This document shows, one piece after another, positions 27,583 to 37,603 of a DNA stretch of 64,000 bases. The stretch's first letter is position 1; every line of letters begins with the position of its first letter. The notes under the pieces are model-generated. The model made no database searches. It had not been told where the DNA came from and saw nothing but the letters and a program-made list of their open reading frames with translations. The DNA comes from Pseudomonas sp. Gutcm_11s (lineage in GTDB: Bacteria > Pseudomonadota > Gammaproteobacteria > Pseudomonadales > Pseudomonadaceae). The position numbers were made by a program, and so were the translations under genes. The stretch spans positions 203,989 to 267,988 of the forward strand of contig NZ_JAQSUW010000009.1 in the NCBI RefSeq assembly GCF_028649395.1, written 5' to 3'.

Positions 27583-28329
27583 ATGCCCAGCCACAAGCTC
27601 GACTACGAAATCCTCGGCGCCTCGGCGCAGACCGTGGAGATCATTCTCGATCCGGGCGAGACGGTGATCGCCGAGGCCGGGGTGATGAACTACATGACCG
27701 AGGGCATCCGCTTCGAGACGCGCATGGGCGATGGCTCGTCCAGCGGTGTGCTGGGCAAGCTGTGGGGCGCCGGCAAGCGCCTGCTCACCGGCGAATCGCT
27801 GTTCATGACCCACTTCAGCAACGAAGGTAAGGGCCAGCAGCGCGTCGGCTTCGCCGCGCCCTATCCGGGCACCGTGGTGCCCATCGACCTGAGCCAGGTC
27901 GGCGGCAAGCTGATCTGCCAGAAGGACGCCTTCCTCTGCGCCGCCCATGGCACCGAGATCGGTATCAGCTTCAACAAGCGCATCGGTGCCGGCTTCTTCG
28001 GTGGCGAGGGCTTCATCCTGCAGAAGCTGGAGGGTGATGGCCTGGCCTTCGTGCACGCCGGCGGCACGGTGATCCGCAAGGAGCTGAACAACGAGACCCT
28101 GCGCCTGGACACCGGCTGCCTGGTGGCCTTCACCAGCGGCATCGACTACGACATCGGCCTCGCCGGCGGCCTGAAGAGCATGCTGTTCGGTGGCGAGGGC
28201 ATCCTGCTCGCCACGCTCAAGGGCACCGGGACCGTGTGGGTACAGAGCCTGCCGTTCTCACGCCTGGCCGAGCGCATCTACGACGCTACCTTCCGTGCCC
28301 GTGAAGAGGTCCGCGCCGGCGGTAAATAG
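27583..28329 (+). CDS. AIM24/TIGR00266 family protein
   Basis: A 248-residue protein built of repeated beta hairpins, with family blocks [35 protein letters not shown] and [17 protein letters not shown]. The fold is a double-stranded beta-helix-like sandwich related to the TNF/C1q-like family. Yeast Aim24 acts in mitochondrial inner-membrane organisation, but the bacterial role is unknown. No signal peptide or membrane segment is present. The [18 protein letters not shown] stretch suggests trimerisation. It lies 63 bases after the QEGLA gene. Confidence 0.85.
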   Translation: MPSHKLDYEILGASAQTVEIILDPGETVIAEAGVMNYMTEGIRFETRMGDGSSSGVLGKLWGAGKRLLTGESLFMTHFSNEGKGQQRVGFAAPYPGTVVPIDLSQVGGKLICQKDAFLCAAHGTEIGISFNKRIGAGFFGGEGFILQKLEGDGLAFVHAGGTVIRKELNNETLRLDTGCLVAFTSGIDYDIGLAGGLKSMLFGGEGILLATLKGTGTVWVQSLPFSRLAERIYDATFRAREEVRAGGK

Positions 28330-28404
28330 CCTGCGACATCCCGGGCGCGCCAGGCGGCCGGCCAGCGGGTAAACTGCGCTCCTTTCGTACAACGAGCCTT
28401 TCCC

Positions 28405-28737
28405 ATGAGCGAAGAACGCAACGCCATCCCCCTGATTCTCACCGGCATCGCCAGCGTCATCGGCACCGTCTCCGTGCTCTGGTTCTACGGCTACGTGCAC
28501 TTCGCCAAGGAAGAAGACGCCCTGCTGCTGGCCGACTTCACCATGCTCAAGACCATCGCCGGCGAGGACTACAAGGTCTCGCTGAAGCCCGCCGACCAGG
28601 TGGCGCAGTGCATCGATGGCGTGCTGGTGCTGTTCGATACCCAGCAGAAGGGCCTGACCGGTGTGCTGGTGGATAGCAAGAAGCAGGCGGTGCGCTGCCT
28701 GGGCCAGGAAACGCCGCAGGCACCGCAACAGCAGTAA
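28405..28737 (+). CDS. Small single-pass membrane protein, unknown function
   Basis: A 110-residue protein with one N-terminal membrane helix (about residues 8-30, PLILTGIASVIGTVSVLWFYGY) and a soluble C-terminal domain holding two cysteines (C69 and C97) that could form a disulfide if exported. The ribosome-binding site is weak. It sits between the AIM24-like and macro-domain genes on the same strand. I do not recognise the family. Confidence 0.65.
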   Translation: MSEERNAIPLILTGIASVIGTVSVLWFYGYVHFAKEEDALLLADFTMLKTIAGEDYKVSLKPADQVAQCIDGVLVLFDTQQKGLTGVLVDSKKQAVRCLGQETPQAPQQQ

Positions 28738-28761
28738 GCGCGAGCGCCGAGGAGGAGAGCG

Positions 28762-29262
28762 ATGCAGATCGAAGTCTTCCACGGCGACATCACCACCCTG
28801 GCGGTGGACGCCATCGTCAATGCCGCCAACTCCTCGCTGCTCGGCGGTGGCGGCGTGGACGGCGCCATTCACCGCGCCGCCGGTCCCGAACTATTGGCGC
28901 ATTGCCGCCATCTCGGTGGCTGCCCTACGGGCGAGGCGCGTATCACCCCTGGTTTCCGGCTGCCCGCGCAGCATGTGATCCACACTGTCGGCCCGGTCTG
29001 GCACGGCGGTGAGCAGGGCGAGCCGGCATTGTTGGCGGCCTGCTACCGCAACAGCCTGAGCCTCGCCGAAGCCAGTGGCTGCGCCAGCATCGCCTTTCCC
29101 GCCATCAGCTGTGGCGTCTATGGCTACCCGCTGCAGGCGGCGCTGATCGCCGTGGCCGAGCTGCGCCGTGCGCGCCCTGTCGGCAGCAGTTTGCGGAGGG
29201 CGCTGCTGGTGGCTTTCTCGGTGGAGATGGCCGAGCGTTATCGACAATTGCTCGACGCATGA
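28762..29262 (+). CDS. Macro-domain O-acetyl-ADP-ribose deacetylase-like protein
   Basis: A 166-residue macro domain occupying the whole protein. The ADP-ribose-binding blocks are [33 protein letters not shown], and [12 protein letters not shown]. The order and length match YmdB/MacroD hydrolases, which remove acetyl or ADP-ribosyl groups from ADP-ribose derivatives. The catalytic-type N-A-A-N and GGGVDGAI are intact, so activity is likely. GAGGAGGAG precedes the ATG. It ends at a bidirectional terminator shared with the convergent lptF gene. Confidence 0.92.
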   Translation: MQIEVFHGDITTLAVDAIVNAANSSLLGGGGVDGAIHRAAGPELLAHCRHLGGCPTGEARITPGFRLPAQHVIHTVGPVWHGGEQGEPALLAACYRNSLSLAEASGCASIAFPAISCGVYGYPLQAALIAVAELRRARPVGSSLRRALLVAFSVEMAERYRQLLDA

Positions 29263-29290
29263 AAAAGCCCCGCCGAAGCGGGGCTTTTTT
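29262..29290. terminator. Bidirectional intrinsic terminator
   Basis: AAAAGCCCCGC and GCGGGGCTTTT around CGAA, with A-run and T-run on opposite sides. It lies between the convergent macro-domain and lptF genes. Confidence 0.92.
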
Positions 29291-29302
29291 GTCAGCCGCA
29301 GA

Positions 29303-30082
29303 TTACAGCTGTGCGCGCGGTGCTACCGGTTGCGCGCCGTGGGCGATGGTCACCTCGACCCGGCGATTGAGCGTGCGCGAGTCGGCCGTGGCATTGCTCG
29401 CCACAGGGTAGTCCTGGCCGAAGCCATGGGTGGTGATGCGGCGCGGGTCGACACCGCGGGCCACCAGGGCGCTGCGTACCGAGTCGGCACGGGCCTGGGA
29501 CAGGCGCAGGTTGTGGTCACGGGTACCGGTGCTGTCGGTGAAGCCTTCCACCACGATCTGCCGATCCGGGTTCTGCAGCAGGTAGTTGCCCAGCTCCTGG
29601 ACGTTCTGCATGCCCGAGGCGGTCAGCTCGGCGCGGTCCACCTCGAACAGCACGTCACCCAGGGTCACCACCGAGCCGCGCTCGGTCTCGCGGGCCTGCA
29701 GGTGCTGCAGCAGCGTATCGACCTGCTGGTTGCGCGCGTCGAGCTGCGCCTGGGTGCGCTGGGCCGGGGCCTGCTTCATCGAGTCCTCGGCGTTCTTCTG
29801 CAGGATGGTTTCCTTGGCCACATCGATGCGGCGGTTGGCCAGGTAGGACAGGTGATCGACCTCCACGCTGCCGTGGCCGGCCTCATAGGCCTGGTTGGCG
29901 CGGCTCAGCATGTCGCCGGCTTCCTTGGTCTCCACCCCCGCCAGGCTTTGTGCCTGCGGGTTGGCCTGCAGCTCGGCGTAGCCGGCGCGGGCCTCCTCCA
30001 GGTTGGGGTTAGGCTCGTGGGCGCAACCGGCCAGGACGAGGGCCAGGGCGGAGAGGGTGAACAGGTTGGTCATGCGGTTCAT
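29303..30082 (-). CDS. lptF: OmpA-family lipoprotein (LptF-like)
   Basis: A 259-residue protein with lipobox LAGC (acylated C20). An N-terminal DUF4398-like helical region (about 25-130) precedes a C-terminal OmpA-like peptidoglycan-binding domain (about 140-245) with FEVDRAELTASG, GFTDSTGTRDHN, and LSQARADSVRSALVARGVD, where the aspartate and arginine contact diaminopimelate. It would link the outer membrane to peptidoglycan. The length and partner gene match LptF (PA3692, 261 aa) of P. aeruginosa, an AlgU-dependent outer-membrane protein. It is 19 bases downstream of the DUF4398 gene in one operon. Confidence 0.88.
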   Translation of the reverse strand: MNRMTNLFTLSALALVLAGCAHEPNPNLEEARAGYAELQANPQAQSLAGVETKEAGDMLSRANQAYEAGHGSVEVDHLSYLANRRIDVAKETILQKNAEDSMKQAPAQRTQAQLDARNQQVDTLLQHLQARETERGSVVTLGDVLFEVDRAELTASGMQNVQELGNYLLQNPDRQIVVEGFTDSTGTRDHNLRLSQARADSVRSALVARGVDPRRITTHGFGQDYPVASNATADSRTLNRRVEVTIAHGAQPVAPRAQL

Positions 30083-30101
30083 GAGTGTCGTTCCTCCATG
30101 G

Positions 30102-30482
30102 TCACTGCACGATGATCGGCGTGCGCGAGCCTTCCTCGCGGATCTGCTGGACGCCCTGCTGGGCGTCTTCCACGCCGCGCTGGGCCTTGCTCGCCAGGGC
30201 GCGGCGCTCGGCTACCCGGGCATCGGCCTCGGCCTGTTCGATCAGGCGGCGGGCCTGGTCGTACTGCTGGTCCTGGATCAGCAGCTGGGCCTGGCTCATC
30301 TTGTCCTGGGCGGACTTCATGTCGGCCGGGGCGAATTCCGGGCCGCCAGCGGCCTCGGCGCTCTTCATCACCGCATTGGCGGAGGCGAGCTGTTCGGTAG
30401 GGGGATTTCCCGCGCAGCCGGCCAGTACCAGGCCTGAACCGAGGGCAAGTGTGAGCATCAGCGTTCTTGGGCTCGTCTTCAT
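30102..30482 (-). CDS. DUF4398 lipoprotein, operon partner of lptF
   Basis: A 126-residue lipoprotein (lipobox LAGC, acylated C23) followed by a single alpha-helical, highly charged DUF4398 domain (SAQDKMSQAQLLIQDQQYDQA, then EQAEADARVAERRAL). The start at 30482 has GGAG nine bases upstream. Longer in-frame starts do not. The same domain is repeated in the N-terminal half of the downstream LptF-like protein, suggesting they interact in the periplasm. It corresponds to PA3691 by position. The upstream region holds a candidate AlgU-type promoter. Confidence 0.85.
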   Translation of the reverse strand: MKTSPRTLMLTLALGSGLVLAGCAGNPPTEQLASANAVMKSAEAAGGPEFAPADMKSAQDKMSQAQLLIQDQQYDQARRLIEQAEADARVAERRALASKAQRGVEDAQQGVQQIREEGSRTPIIVQ

Positions 30483-30575
30483 GGTTATGGGCTCCATGCA
30501 TTCCATCTGAACAAGTTGTCCGCCGGATGTCCGCCGATGGGCGAAATTCGCCACAGGGTCATGCCGGTCTAGAGT

Positions 30576-30603
30576 TGGGACTTCGGCCAGGAAACGAACG
30601 TTC
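30576..30603 (-). promoter_or_regulatory. Candidate AlgU (sigma-22) promoter for the DUF4398-lptF operon
   Basis: On the minus strand, GAACGT, a 17-base spacer, then TCCCA, about 95 bases upstream of the first start. The match to the GAACTT-N16/17-TCtgA consensus is partial. The assignment leans on lptF being an AlgU target in P. aeruginosa. Confidence 0.35.
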
Positions 30604-30620
30604 AAGCTTTTTCACAGGCA

Positions 30621-30645
30621 TGAAAAAGGCCCCGGGCGGGGCCTT
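30621..30645 (-). terminator. Intrinsic terminator after the 114-residue hypothetical gene
   Basis: AAGGCCCC-GGGC-GGGGCCTT with a U-run on the minus strand, 16 bases past the stop. Confidence 0.85.
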
Positions 30646-30660
30646 GTGGCGCGAGCAGGC

Positions 30661-31005
30661 TCAGTGCTGAGTGTTGTCGCGCTGATCGCTCAACTGCTGC
30701 AGGTACTTGCGGGCCAGGGCGAGGAAGCGCGGCGTGGGGCCGATGTCCTCGTACAGTGGGTCGCCCTGCTCGTCGGTGGCCACCACCTTGCTGCCCTTGA
30801 CGTAGGGCAGGCTGGCCTCCAGTTCCTCCAGCGCGGCGCCTATCAGTTCGCCGAGCAGTTCCTCGGCACTGCGTTTCGGGTACATCTCCGAGAGCGCCGC
30901 CAGGCGCGCCGCGGATTCCAGGTCGAGATGAATGTGGTACTGGCTCTGGGTCAGGCGACCCTTGGCGTTCTGCTCCCAATGGCGGGCGAGTTCTCTGATC
31001 TTCAT
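30661..31005 (-). CDS. Conserved hypothetical protein next to ppc
   Basis: A 114-residue, mostly helical cytoplasmic protein with no recognised domain. The start at 31005 (MKIRELARHWEQ) is chosen because AGAGGTG lies at proper spacing. The frame extends to 31140 but without a ribosome-binding site. The N-terminal SQYHIHLDLESAARLAALSEMYPKRSAEELLGELI resembles a ribbon-helix-helix-type DNA-binding fold: a short strand followed by two helices, as in the Arc/MetJ class. A regulatory role is therefore possible. It is divergent from ppc and corresponds to PA3688 by position. Confidence 0.75.
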   Translation of the reverse strand: MKIRELARHWEQNAKGRLTQSQYHIHLDLESAARLAALSEMYPKRSAEELLGELIGAALEELEASLPYVKGSKVVATDEQGDPLYEDIGPTPRFLALARKYLQQLSDQRDNTQH

Positions 31006-31184
31006 AGACACCTCTGTTGCCCATGCGGACGTTTGCCTGGGCGCGGGCGCTCGTGACACCCGTAGGAATGAGACTAGCTCGCCGGTTTCGGCGTTGGGTC
31101 CGCTCGTCGTGTGCTTGTAAGAGTAAGTCGCTCTGTGCAATCTGAAGTTCTATCCCGAGACGGCCCGAAACGGAGAGAACGGTA

Positions 31185-33821
31185 ATGGCGGAGATCGATG
31201 CGCGCCTGCGCGAAGAGGTTCACCTGCTGGGCGAACTGCTCGGCGAGACCATTCGTAACCAACTCGGCGATGAGTTTCTCGACAAGGTCGAGCTGATCCG
31301 CCAGGGCTCAAAGGCCGGGCGCAAGGGCTCCCAGGCCGGCGAGCAGCAACTGCGCGAGACCCTGGCCGCGCTCAGCGATGACGAGTTGCTGCCGGTGGCG
31401 CGGGCCTTCAACCAGTTCCTCAACCTGGCCAATATCGCCGAGCAGCACCACCGCATCCGCCGGCGCCGGCCGGACGAGGCCGAACCCTTCGACGACCGCG
31501 TGCTGGCCGAGTTGCTGCAGCGCCTGGTGCATGACGGGCACAAGCCCGAGCAGCTGGCCCGCCAACTCGGGCGGCTCGATATCGAGCTGGTGCTCACTGC
31601 CCACCCCACCGAAGTGGCGCGGCGCACCCTGATCCAGAAATACGACGCCATCGCCGCGCAACTGGCTGCGCTGGATCACACCGATCTGCTGCCCGCCGAG
31701 CGTGAGCGCGCCACCGGCCAACTGCGCCGGCTGATCGCCGAGGCCTGGCACACCGAGGAGATTCGTCGGCAACGCCCGAGCCCGGTGGACGAAGCCAAGT
31801 GGGGCTTCGCGGTGATCGAGCATTCGCTGTGGCAGGCCCTGCCGAGCTTCCTGCGCAAGGCCGACCTCGCCCTGCAGGAGGCCTGCGGCCTGCGCCTGCC
31901 GCTGGGCGCTGCGCCGGTACGCTTCGCCTCCTGGATGGGCGGCGACCGCGACGGCAACCCCAATGTCACTGCCGAGGTCAGCCGCAAGGTGCTGCTGCTG
32001 GCACGCTGGATGGCGGCCGACCTCTATCTGCGCGATATCGACCATCTGGCCGCCGAGCTGTCCATGCAGCAGGCCAGTGATGAGTTGCGCCTGCGGGTTG
32101 GCGTGCACCCGGAACCGTATCGGGCGCTGCTCAAGCAGCTGCGCGAGCGCTTGCGTGCCACCCGCGCCTGGGCCGAAGTCGCACTCGAACACGACGTGCC
32201 GCCCGGTAGCGAGGTGCTGCACGACAACCGCGAGCTGCTCGAACTGCTGGAACTCTGTTACCAGTCGTTGCACGCCTGCGGCATGGGAGTGATCGCCGAG
32301 GGCGAGCTGCTCGACTGCCTGCGCCGCGCTGCCTGCTTCGGCCTGTTCCTGGTGCGCCTGGACATCCGCCAGGACGCGGTCCGCCACGCAGCGGCCATGG
32401 CCGAGATCACCGACTATCTGGGCCTGGGCAACTACCAGGAGTGGGACGAGGATCGGCGCGTCGAATTCCTCCTGCGCGAGCTGGACAACCGCCGCCCGCT
32501 GCTGCCGGCGCAGCACCGGCCCTCGGCCGAGACCGCCGAGGTGCTGGCCACCTGCCGGGTGATCGCCGCCGCGCCGGCCGCGTCACTCGGTACCTACGTC
32601 ATCTCCATGGCCGGTGCACCCTCCGACGTGCTGGCGGTGCAACTGCTGCTTAAAGAAGCCGGCCTGCAGCGGCCGATGCGGGTTGCACCGTTGTTCGAGA
32701 CCCTGGCCGACCTGGATGCTGCCGGCCCGGCCATCGACCGCTTGCTCGGCCTGCACGGCTACCGCGCGCGCCTGCATGGTCCGCAGGAAGTGATGATCGG
32801 CTATTCCGATTCGGCCAAGGACGCTGGCACCACGGCGGCCGCCTGGGCCCAGTACCGCGCTCAGGAAGCGCTGGTGGAAATCTGCCGCCGGCATGAGGTG
32901 GAGTTGCTCCTGTTCCATGGCCGCGGTGGCACCGTTGGCCGTGGCGGTGGCCCGGCGCATGCGGCGATCCTGTCGCAACCGCCGGGCTCGGTGAACGGGC
33001 GCTTCCGCACCACCGAGCAGGGCGAGATGATCCGCTTCAAGTTCGGCCTGCCGGCGCTGGCCGAGCAGAACCTCAACCTCTACCTGGCCGCCGTGCTGGA
33101 GGCCACCCTGCAGCCGCCGCCCGCGCCCGAACCGGCCTGGCGGGCGGCCATGGACCGGCTGGCTGCCGATGGCGTGGCGGCCTACCGCGCGGTGGTGCGC
33201 GAGCATCCGCAGTTCGTCGAGTACTTCCGCCAGGCTACGCCGGAGCAGGAGCTCGGCCGCCTGCCGCTGGGCAGCCGGCCGACCAAGCGCCGCGCCGGCG
33301 GAGTGGAGAGCCTGCGGGCGATTCCATGGATCTTCGCCTGGACCCAGACGCGCCTGATGCTGCCGGCCTGGCTCGGCTGGGAGCGGGCCCTGGACAAGGC
33401 CCTGCAGGGCGGCGGCAAGGGGCTGCTGGAGGACATGCGCGAGCGCTGGCCATTCTTCCGCACGCGCATCGACATGCTGGAGATGGTACTGGCCAAATCC
33501 GACCTGGCCATCGCCTCTCTATACGATGAGCGACTGGTTCCGAACGAGTTACGACCACTGGGTGCGCAGTTGCGCGACCTATTGTCGCAGTGTCGCGATC
33601 TGGTGCTCGCTCTGACTCATCAGTCCGAGTTGCTCACCCACAGTCCGGAGACCCGCGAGGCCATCACCGTGCGCAACATCTATCTGGACCCGCTACACCT
33701 GCTCCAGGCCGAGCTGCTGGCCCGTTCGCGCCTGCGCGAGAGCCCAGTAGACAGCCCCCTCGAACAGGCTTTACTGGTCAGTGTGGCGGGCATCGCGGCA
33801 GGTTTGCGCAATACCGGCTGA
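31185..33821 (+). CDS. ppc: Phosphoenolpyruvate carboxylase
   Basis: An 878-residue enzyme, the length usual in Pseudomonas. It carboxylates PEP to oxaloacetate, replenishing the TCA cycle. The catalytic H140 is in the [11 protein letters not shown] motif. The loop [14 protein letters not shown] (H578, R580) and [10 protein letters not shown] shape the active site. The C-terminus ends in [13 protein letters not shown], the conserved tail where aspartate acts as inhibitor in the family. GGAG precedes the ATG. It is divergent from the small hypothetical gene, and adk follows after about 160 bases. Confidence 0.97.
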   Translation: MAEIDARLREEVHLLGELLGETIRNQLGDEFLDKVELIRQGSKAGRKGSQAGEQQLRETLAALSDDELLPVARAFNQFLNLANIAEQHHRIRRRRPDEAEPFDDRVLAELLQRLVHDGHKPEQLARQLGRLDIELVLTAHPTEVARRTLIQKYDAIAAQLAALDHTDLLPAERERATGQLRRLIAEAWHTEEIRRQRPSPVDEAKWGFAVIEHSLWQALPSFLRKADLALQEACGLRLPLGAAPVRFASWMGGDRDGNPNVTAEVSRKVLLLARWMAADLYLRDIDHLAAELSMQQASDELRLRVGVHPEPYRALLKQLRERLRATRAWAEVALEHDVPPGSEVLHDNRELLELLELCYQSLHACGMGVIAEGELLDCLRRAACFGLFLVRLDIRQDAVRHAAAMAEITDYLGLGNYQEWDEDRRVEFLLRELDNRRPLLPAQHRPSAETAEVLATCRVIAAAPAASLGTYVISMAGAPSDVLAVQLLLKEAGLQRPMRVAPLFETLADLDAAGPAIDRLLGLHGYRARLHGPQEVMIGYSDSAKDAGTTAAAWAQYRAQEALVEICRRHEVELLLFHGRGGTVGRGGGPAHAAILSQPPGSVNGRFRTTEQGEMIRFKFGLPALAEQNLNLYLAAVLEATLQPPPAPEPAWRAAMDRLAADGVAAYRAVVREHPQFVEYFRQATPEQELGRLPLGSRPTKRRAGGVESLRAIPWIFAWTQTRLMLPAWLGWERALDKALQGGGKGLLEDMRERWPFFRTRIDMLEMVLAKSDLAIASLYDERLVPNELRPLGAQLRDLLSQCRDLVLALTHQSELLTHSPETREAITVRNIYLDPLHLLQAELLARSRLRESPVDSPLEQALLVSVAGIAAGLRNTG

Positions 33822-33919
33822 AGCCCCGCCGCCTCCGACTTTCGGTGGCTTGTGCAGCCATGGCGTGCTGTGTATCGTGGCCATCCTTTCGCCGTTCAAC
33901 GACGCGGAAACCCAATTAA

Positions 33920-34627
<708 letters not shown>

Positions 34628-34646
34628 GCACTTCGTGCTGCTTGTC

Positions 34647-34677
34647 CAACGGCCCGCAATTGCGGGCCGTTGGCGTT
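34647..34677 (+). terminator. Hairpin terminator between adk and tsaB
   Basis: CAACGGCCCGC and GCGGGCCGTTG pair perfectly around AATT, followed by GCGTTT. The U-run is weak but the stem is strong. Confidence 0.65.
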
Positions 34678-34715
34678 TATAATGCCGCCCTTTTTCTGCC
34701 TGACCGGATACCCCG

Positions 34716-35396
34716 ATGACCACTCTGCTGGCCCTGGATACCGCCACCGAAGCCTGCTCCGTCGCCCTGCTGCACGACGGCAAGGTGCTTAGCCACTACG
34801 AAGTGGCGCCGCGCCTGCATGCCCAGCTGCTACTGCCGATGGTGCAGCGCATCCTCGACGAGGCTGGTGTGGCGCTGTCCGCGGTGGACGCCATTGCCTT
34901 CGGCCGCGGCCCCGGGGCCTTCACCGGCGTGCGCATCGCCATCGGCGTGGTCCAGGGTCTGGCGTTCGCCCTGGACAAGCCGGTGCTGCCGGTCTCCAGC
35001 CTGGCCGTGTTGGCCCAGCGCGCCCTGCGTGAGCATGGCGCCCAGCAGGTGGCCTCGGCCATCGATGCGCGCATGGACGAGGTGTACTGGGGTTGTTACA
35101 CGGCAGAGCAGGGCGAGATGCGCCTGCAGGGCGTTGAGGCCGTGCTGGCACCCGAGCTGGCGCAGCTGCCGCGCGGTGTCAGTGGCGACTGGTTCGCTGC
35201 CGGTACGGGCTGGGGCACCTATGGCGCGCGCATCGGTGTGTCGCCGAGTGGCAGCGAGCCGGGCATGCTGCCGCATGCGCAGGACCTGCTCAGCCTGGCG
35301 ACCTTCGCCTGGGCACGTGGCGAGGCGCTGCCGGCCGACCAGGCCCAGCCGGTGTACCTGCGCGACAACGTGGCTACACCGAAGAAGCCGGTCTAG
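34716..35396 (+). CDS. tsaB: tRNA threonylcarbamoyladenosine biosynthesis protein TsaB
   Basis: A 226-residue ASKHA-fold protein starting LLALDTATEACSVALL, with the family signature GRGPGAFTGVRIAIGVVQGLA. TsaB partners TsaD and TsaE to make the t6A37 modification of ANN-reading tRNAs. It has no catalytic metal site of its own and acts as the dimerisation scaffold for TsaD. It follows adk by 88 bases after a terminator-like hairpin, so it probably has its own promoter. Confidence 0.95.
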   Translation: MTTLLALDTATEACSVALLHDGKVLSHYEVAPRLHAQLLLPMVQRILDEAGVALSAVDAIAFGRGPGAFTGVRIAIGVVQGLAFALDKPVLPVSSLAVLAQRALREHGAQQVASAIDARMDEVYWGCYTAEQGEMRLQGVEAVLAPELAQLPRGVSGDWFAAGTGWGTYGARIGVSPSGSEPGMLPHAQDLLSLATFAWARGEALPADQAQPVYLRDNVATPKKPV

Positions 35397-35500
35397 AGCG
35401 CCGCTGCGCTTCGCCGCCTTCTGTCGCCGGGCGTGCGGCGAAATTGCCATTTGTATCCGCCGCCGCTACATTGCCACCCACGTATTCCGAGCAGTAAACG

Positions 35501-35845
35501 ATGCGTATCGACGGCTTCTCATCCACATATCCTCTAGATCGCGGCTCCCGTGCGGGCAGTGCGGTCACGCCTTTGCGCGAGGATCAGCGTGAGATCGAGC
35601 AACGCCGCGAGCAACCCACGCCGCCTTCCGCCAGCCAGGGCTACGAGCAACTCGCCCAGCCACGCAAGGTGCAGGCCGGCAACGCCAGCAGCGACAGCCT
35701 GCCGGCGCGCTACCAGGACAACTTCGCCCAGCAGCGTGGCCTCAGCGCCCGCGCCAACCAGGCGCTGTCCGCCTACGGCAATACCGCGACCTATACAGAC
35801 GAACGCGACGCCAGCGAAGTCCTTGGTCTAGACCTCTACGCCTGA
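35501..35845 (+). CDS. Conserved hypothetical protein, low-complexity
   Basis: A 114-residue hydrophilic protein rich in R, Q, S and P (EDQREIEQRREQPTPPS), probably largely unstructured, with a C-terminal SAYGNTATYTDERDASEVLGLDLYA segment. There is no signal peptide. Its stop overlaps the ATG of the DUF72 gene (TGATG), so the two are translationally coupled. It corresponds to a hypothetical gene in the same position in P. aeruginosa (PA3684) by memory. Confidence 0.75.
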   Translation: MRIDGFSSTYPLDRGSRAGSAVTPLREDQREIEQRREQPTPPSASQGYEQLAQPRKVQAGNASSDSLPARYQDNFAQQRGLSARANQALSAYGNTATYTDERDASEVLGLDLYA

Positions 35846-36705
35846 TGCTCCCGTATTTTCTCGGCTGCCCGTCCTGGAACGAGCCGGCCTGGCGCGGTTC
35901 TTTCTATCCGTCCGACCTGCGGCCCGCCGATACCCTGGCGCACTACGTGGCGACCTTCAATGCGGTGGAGGGCAACACCACCTTCTATGCGCGCCCGGCC
36001 GAGCAGACCGTGCAGCGCTGGGCCGAACAGATGCCGGCGCATTTCCGCTTCTGCGCCAAGCTGCCGCGCGATATCAGCCACGCCGGCGATCTGCGTGACC
36101 ATTTCGCCGCCAGCGCCGACTTCCTCGCCCTGCTGAAGCCGCTCGGTGAGCGGGTCGCGCCGCTCTGGCTGCAGCTGCCGGCCAGCTTCGGTCCAGCGCG
36201 CCTGGGTGAGCTGCTGAGCTGGCTGGACGAGTTTGCCGAGCGCGCCGTCGCCGTGGAACTGCGTCATCCGGCCTTCTTCGAGCGGGGCGAGGAGGAGCGC
36301 GCGCTCAACCGCGAGCTGCAGGCGCGCGGGGTGGAGCGCATCTGCCTGGATTCGCGCGCGCTGTTCGCCTGCACCTCGCGCGATCCCGCGGTGCTGCATG
36401 CCCAGTCGAAGAAGCCGCGTCTGCCGTTGCGCCCGACCGCCTTCAGTGCCCATCCGCAGCTGCGTTTCATCGGTGGACCGGACCTGGACGCCAATCAGGC
36501 CTTCCTCGAGCCCTGGCTGGACAAGGTTGCCGGCTGGATCGAGCAGGGCCTGGCGCCGCATGTGTTCCTGCACACGCCGGACAATCATCTGGCCGCTGCC
36601 CAGGCGCTGCGTTTCCATGCCTGCCTGAGCGAGCGCCTGCCAGGATTGCCGGCGCTGGCCGTGACAGCGGTGGAACCGGCGGCAGAGCAGCTCGGTCTGC
36701 TCTGA
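35845..36705 (+). CDS. DUF72 family protein
   Basis: A 286-residue TIM-barrel-like protein. The family landmarks are an N-terminal GCPSWN, then NAVEGNTTFYARP (about 50-62), RFCAKLPRDISH, LWLQLPASF, and AVELRHPAFF. The DUF72 family (E. coli YecE) is widespread and uncharacterised. Conserved charged residues at the barrel mouth suggest a small phosphate or nucleic acid ligand. It is coupled to the upstream small gene through a one-base start/stop overlap. Confidence 0.85.
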   Translation: MLPYFLGCPSWNEPAWRGSFYPSDLRPADTLAHYVATFNAVEGNTTFYARPAEQTVQRWAEQMPAHFRFCAKLPRDISHAGDLRDHFAASADFLALLKPLGERVAPLWLQLPASFGPARLGELLSWLDEFAERAVAVELRHPAFFERGEEERALNRELQARGVERICLDSRALFACTSRDPAVLHAQSKKPRLPLRPTAFSAHPQLRFIGGPDLDANQAFLEPWLDKVAGWIEQGLAPHVFLHTPDNHLAAAQALRFHACLSERLPGLPALAVTAVEPAAEQLGLL

Positions 36706-36771
36706 CAGGAGCTCCGCTTGTGGCCGCGGCCGGCTAAGGTTGCTCCATCATTCAGCGCAAGGAGCATCGCG

Positions 36772-37596
36772 ATGAGTACACAGCGAGAGCGGGGTGAGGC
36801 CTTCCAGGCCCTGCACCGGGGCGAGGGCCTGCTGGTCCTGCCCAACCCCTGGGACGCCGGTTCGGCGAAGATGCTCGCCCACCTGGGCTTCCAGGCCCTT
36901 GCCACTACCAGTGCCGGTCTGGCCTTTTCCCTCGGTCGTCGCGATGCGGAAGGCACGGTCAGCCGCGACGAATGCCTGGCCAACGCCCGCGCCATAGTCG
37001 AGGCCACGCCGCTGCCGGTGGCGGCCGACCTGGAGAACGGCTACGGCGACAGCCCGGAGGATTGCGCGGCGACCATCCATCTGGCCGCGGAGATCGGCCT
37101 GGTCGGCGGCTCCATCGAGGACGCCAGCGGGCGTGCAGACATGCCGATCTACCCCATCGAGCTGGCAGCCGAGCGTATCCGCGCCGCCGTCGCGGCCGCA
37201 CGAGCCCTCGACTTCCCCTTCACCCTGGCGGCCCGCGCGGAGAACTTCCTGCATGGCCGTGCCGACCTGGACGACACCATCCGCCGCCTGGTGGCCTATG
37301 CCGAGGCGGGCGCCGACGTGCTCTATGCGCCGGGCCTGACCAGCCGCGACGAGATCCGCGCCGTGGTCACGGCCGTAGCGCCCAGGCCGGTGAACGTGCT
37401 GGTCGGCTCGCCGAGCCTGCGCTTGTCGCTGGCCGAATTGGCGGAGCTGGGGGTGAAACGGGTCAGCGTCGGCTCCAACCTGGCGCGGGTGGCCTATGGC
37501 GAGTTCTTCCTCGCCGCCGGTGAGCTGGCGCGTGGCAGCCTGATCGCCATGGGCGAGGCGATTCCCTTCGGCGAAATCAACGATCTGTTCGGCTGA
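36772..37596 (+). CDS. Isocitrate lyase/PEP mutase family enzyme
   Basis: A 274-residue TIM-barrel enzyme. The start at 36772 has AAGGAG upstream. Conserved PEP-mutase/ICL positions are LPNPWDAGSAKM (loop 1), TTSAGLAFSLGRRD, ADLENGYGDS (the metal-binding DxE/D region) and GGSIEDASG. The lyase catalytic KKCGH-type loop is absent: after the EDAS segment there is a short RADMPIYPIELAAERI. It therefore belongs to the oxaloacetate-hydrolase/phosphonopyruvate-type branch and its substrate is uncertain. It is followed after seven bases by the extensin-like gene. Confidence 0.82.
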   Translation: MSTQRERGEAFQALHRGEGLLVLPNPWDAGSAKMLAHLGFQALATTSAGLAFSLGRRDAEGTVSRDECLANARAIVEATPLPVAADLENGYGDSPEDCAATIHLAAEIGLVGGSIEDASGRADMPIYPIELAAERIRAAVAAARALDFPFTLAARAENFLHGRADLDDTIRRLVAYAEAGADVLYAPGLTSRDEIRAVVTAVAPRPVNVLVGSPSLRLSLAELAELGVKRVSVGSNLARVAYGEFFLAAGELARGSLIAMGEAIPFGEINDLFG

Positions 37597-37603
37597 ACAG
37601 GCG

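Noticed and set aside
25576..28056. 826-codon open frame on the minus strand
   Set aside because: It lies opposite four well-supported genes and has the low-complexity H/Q/G/L-rich composition of antisense frames in GC-rich DNA.
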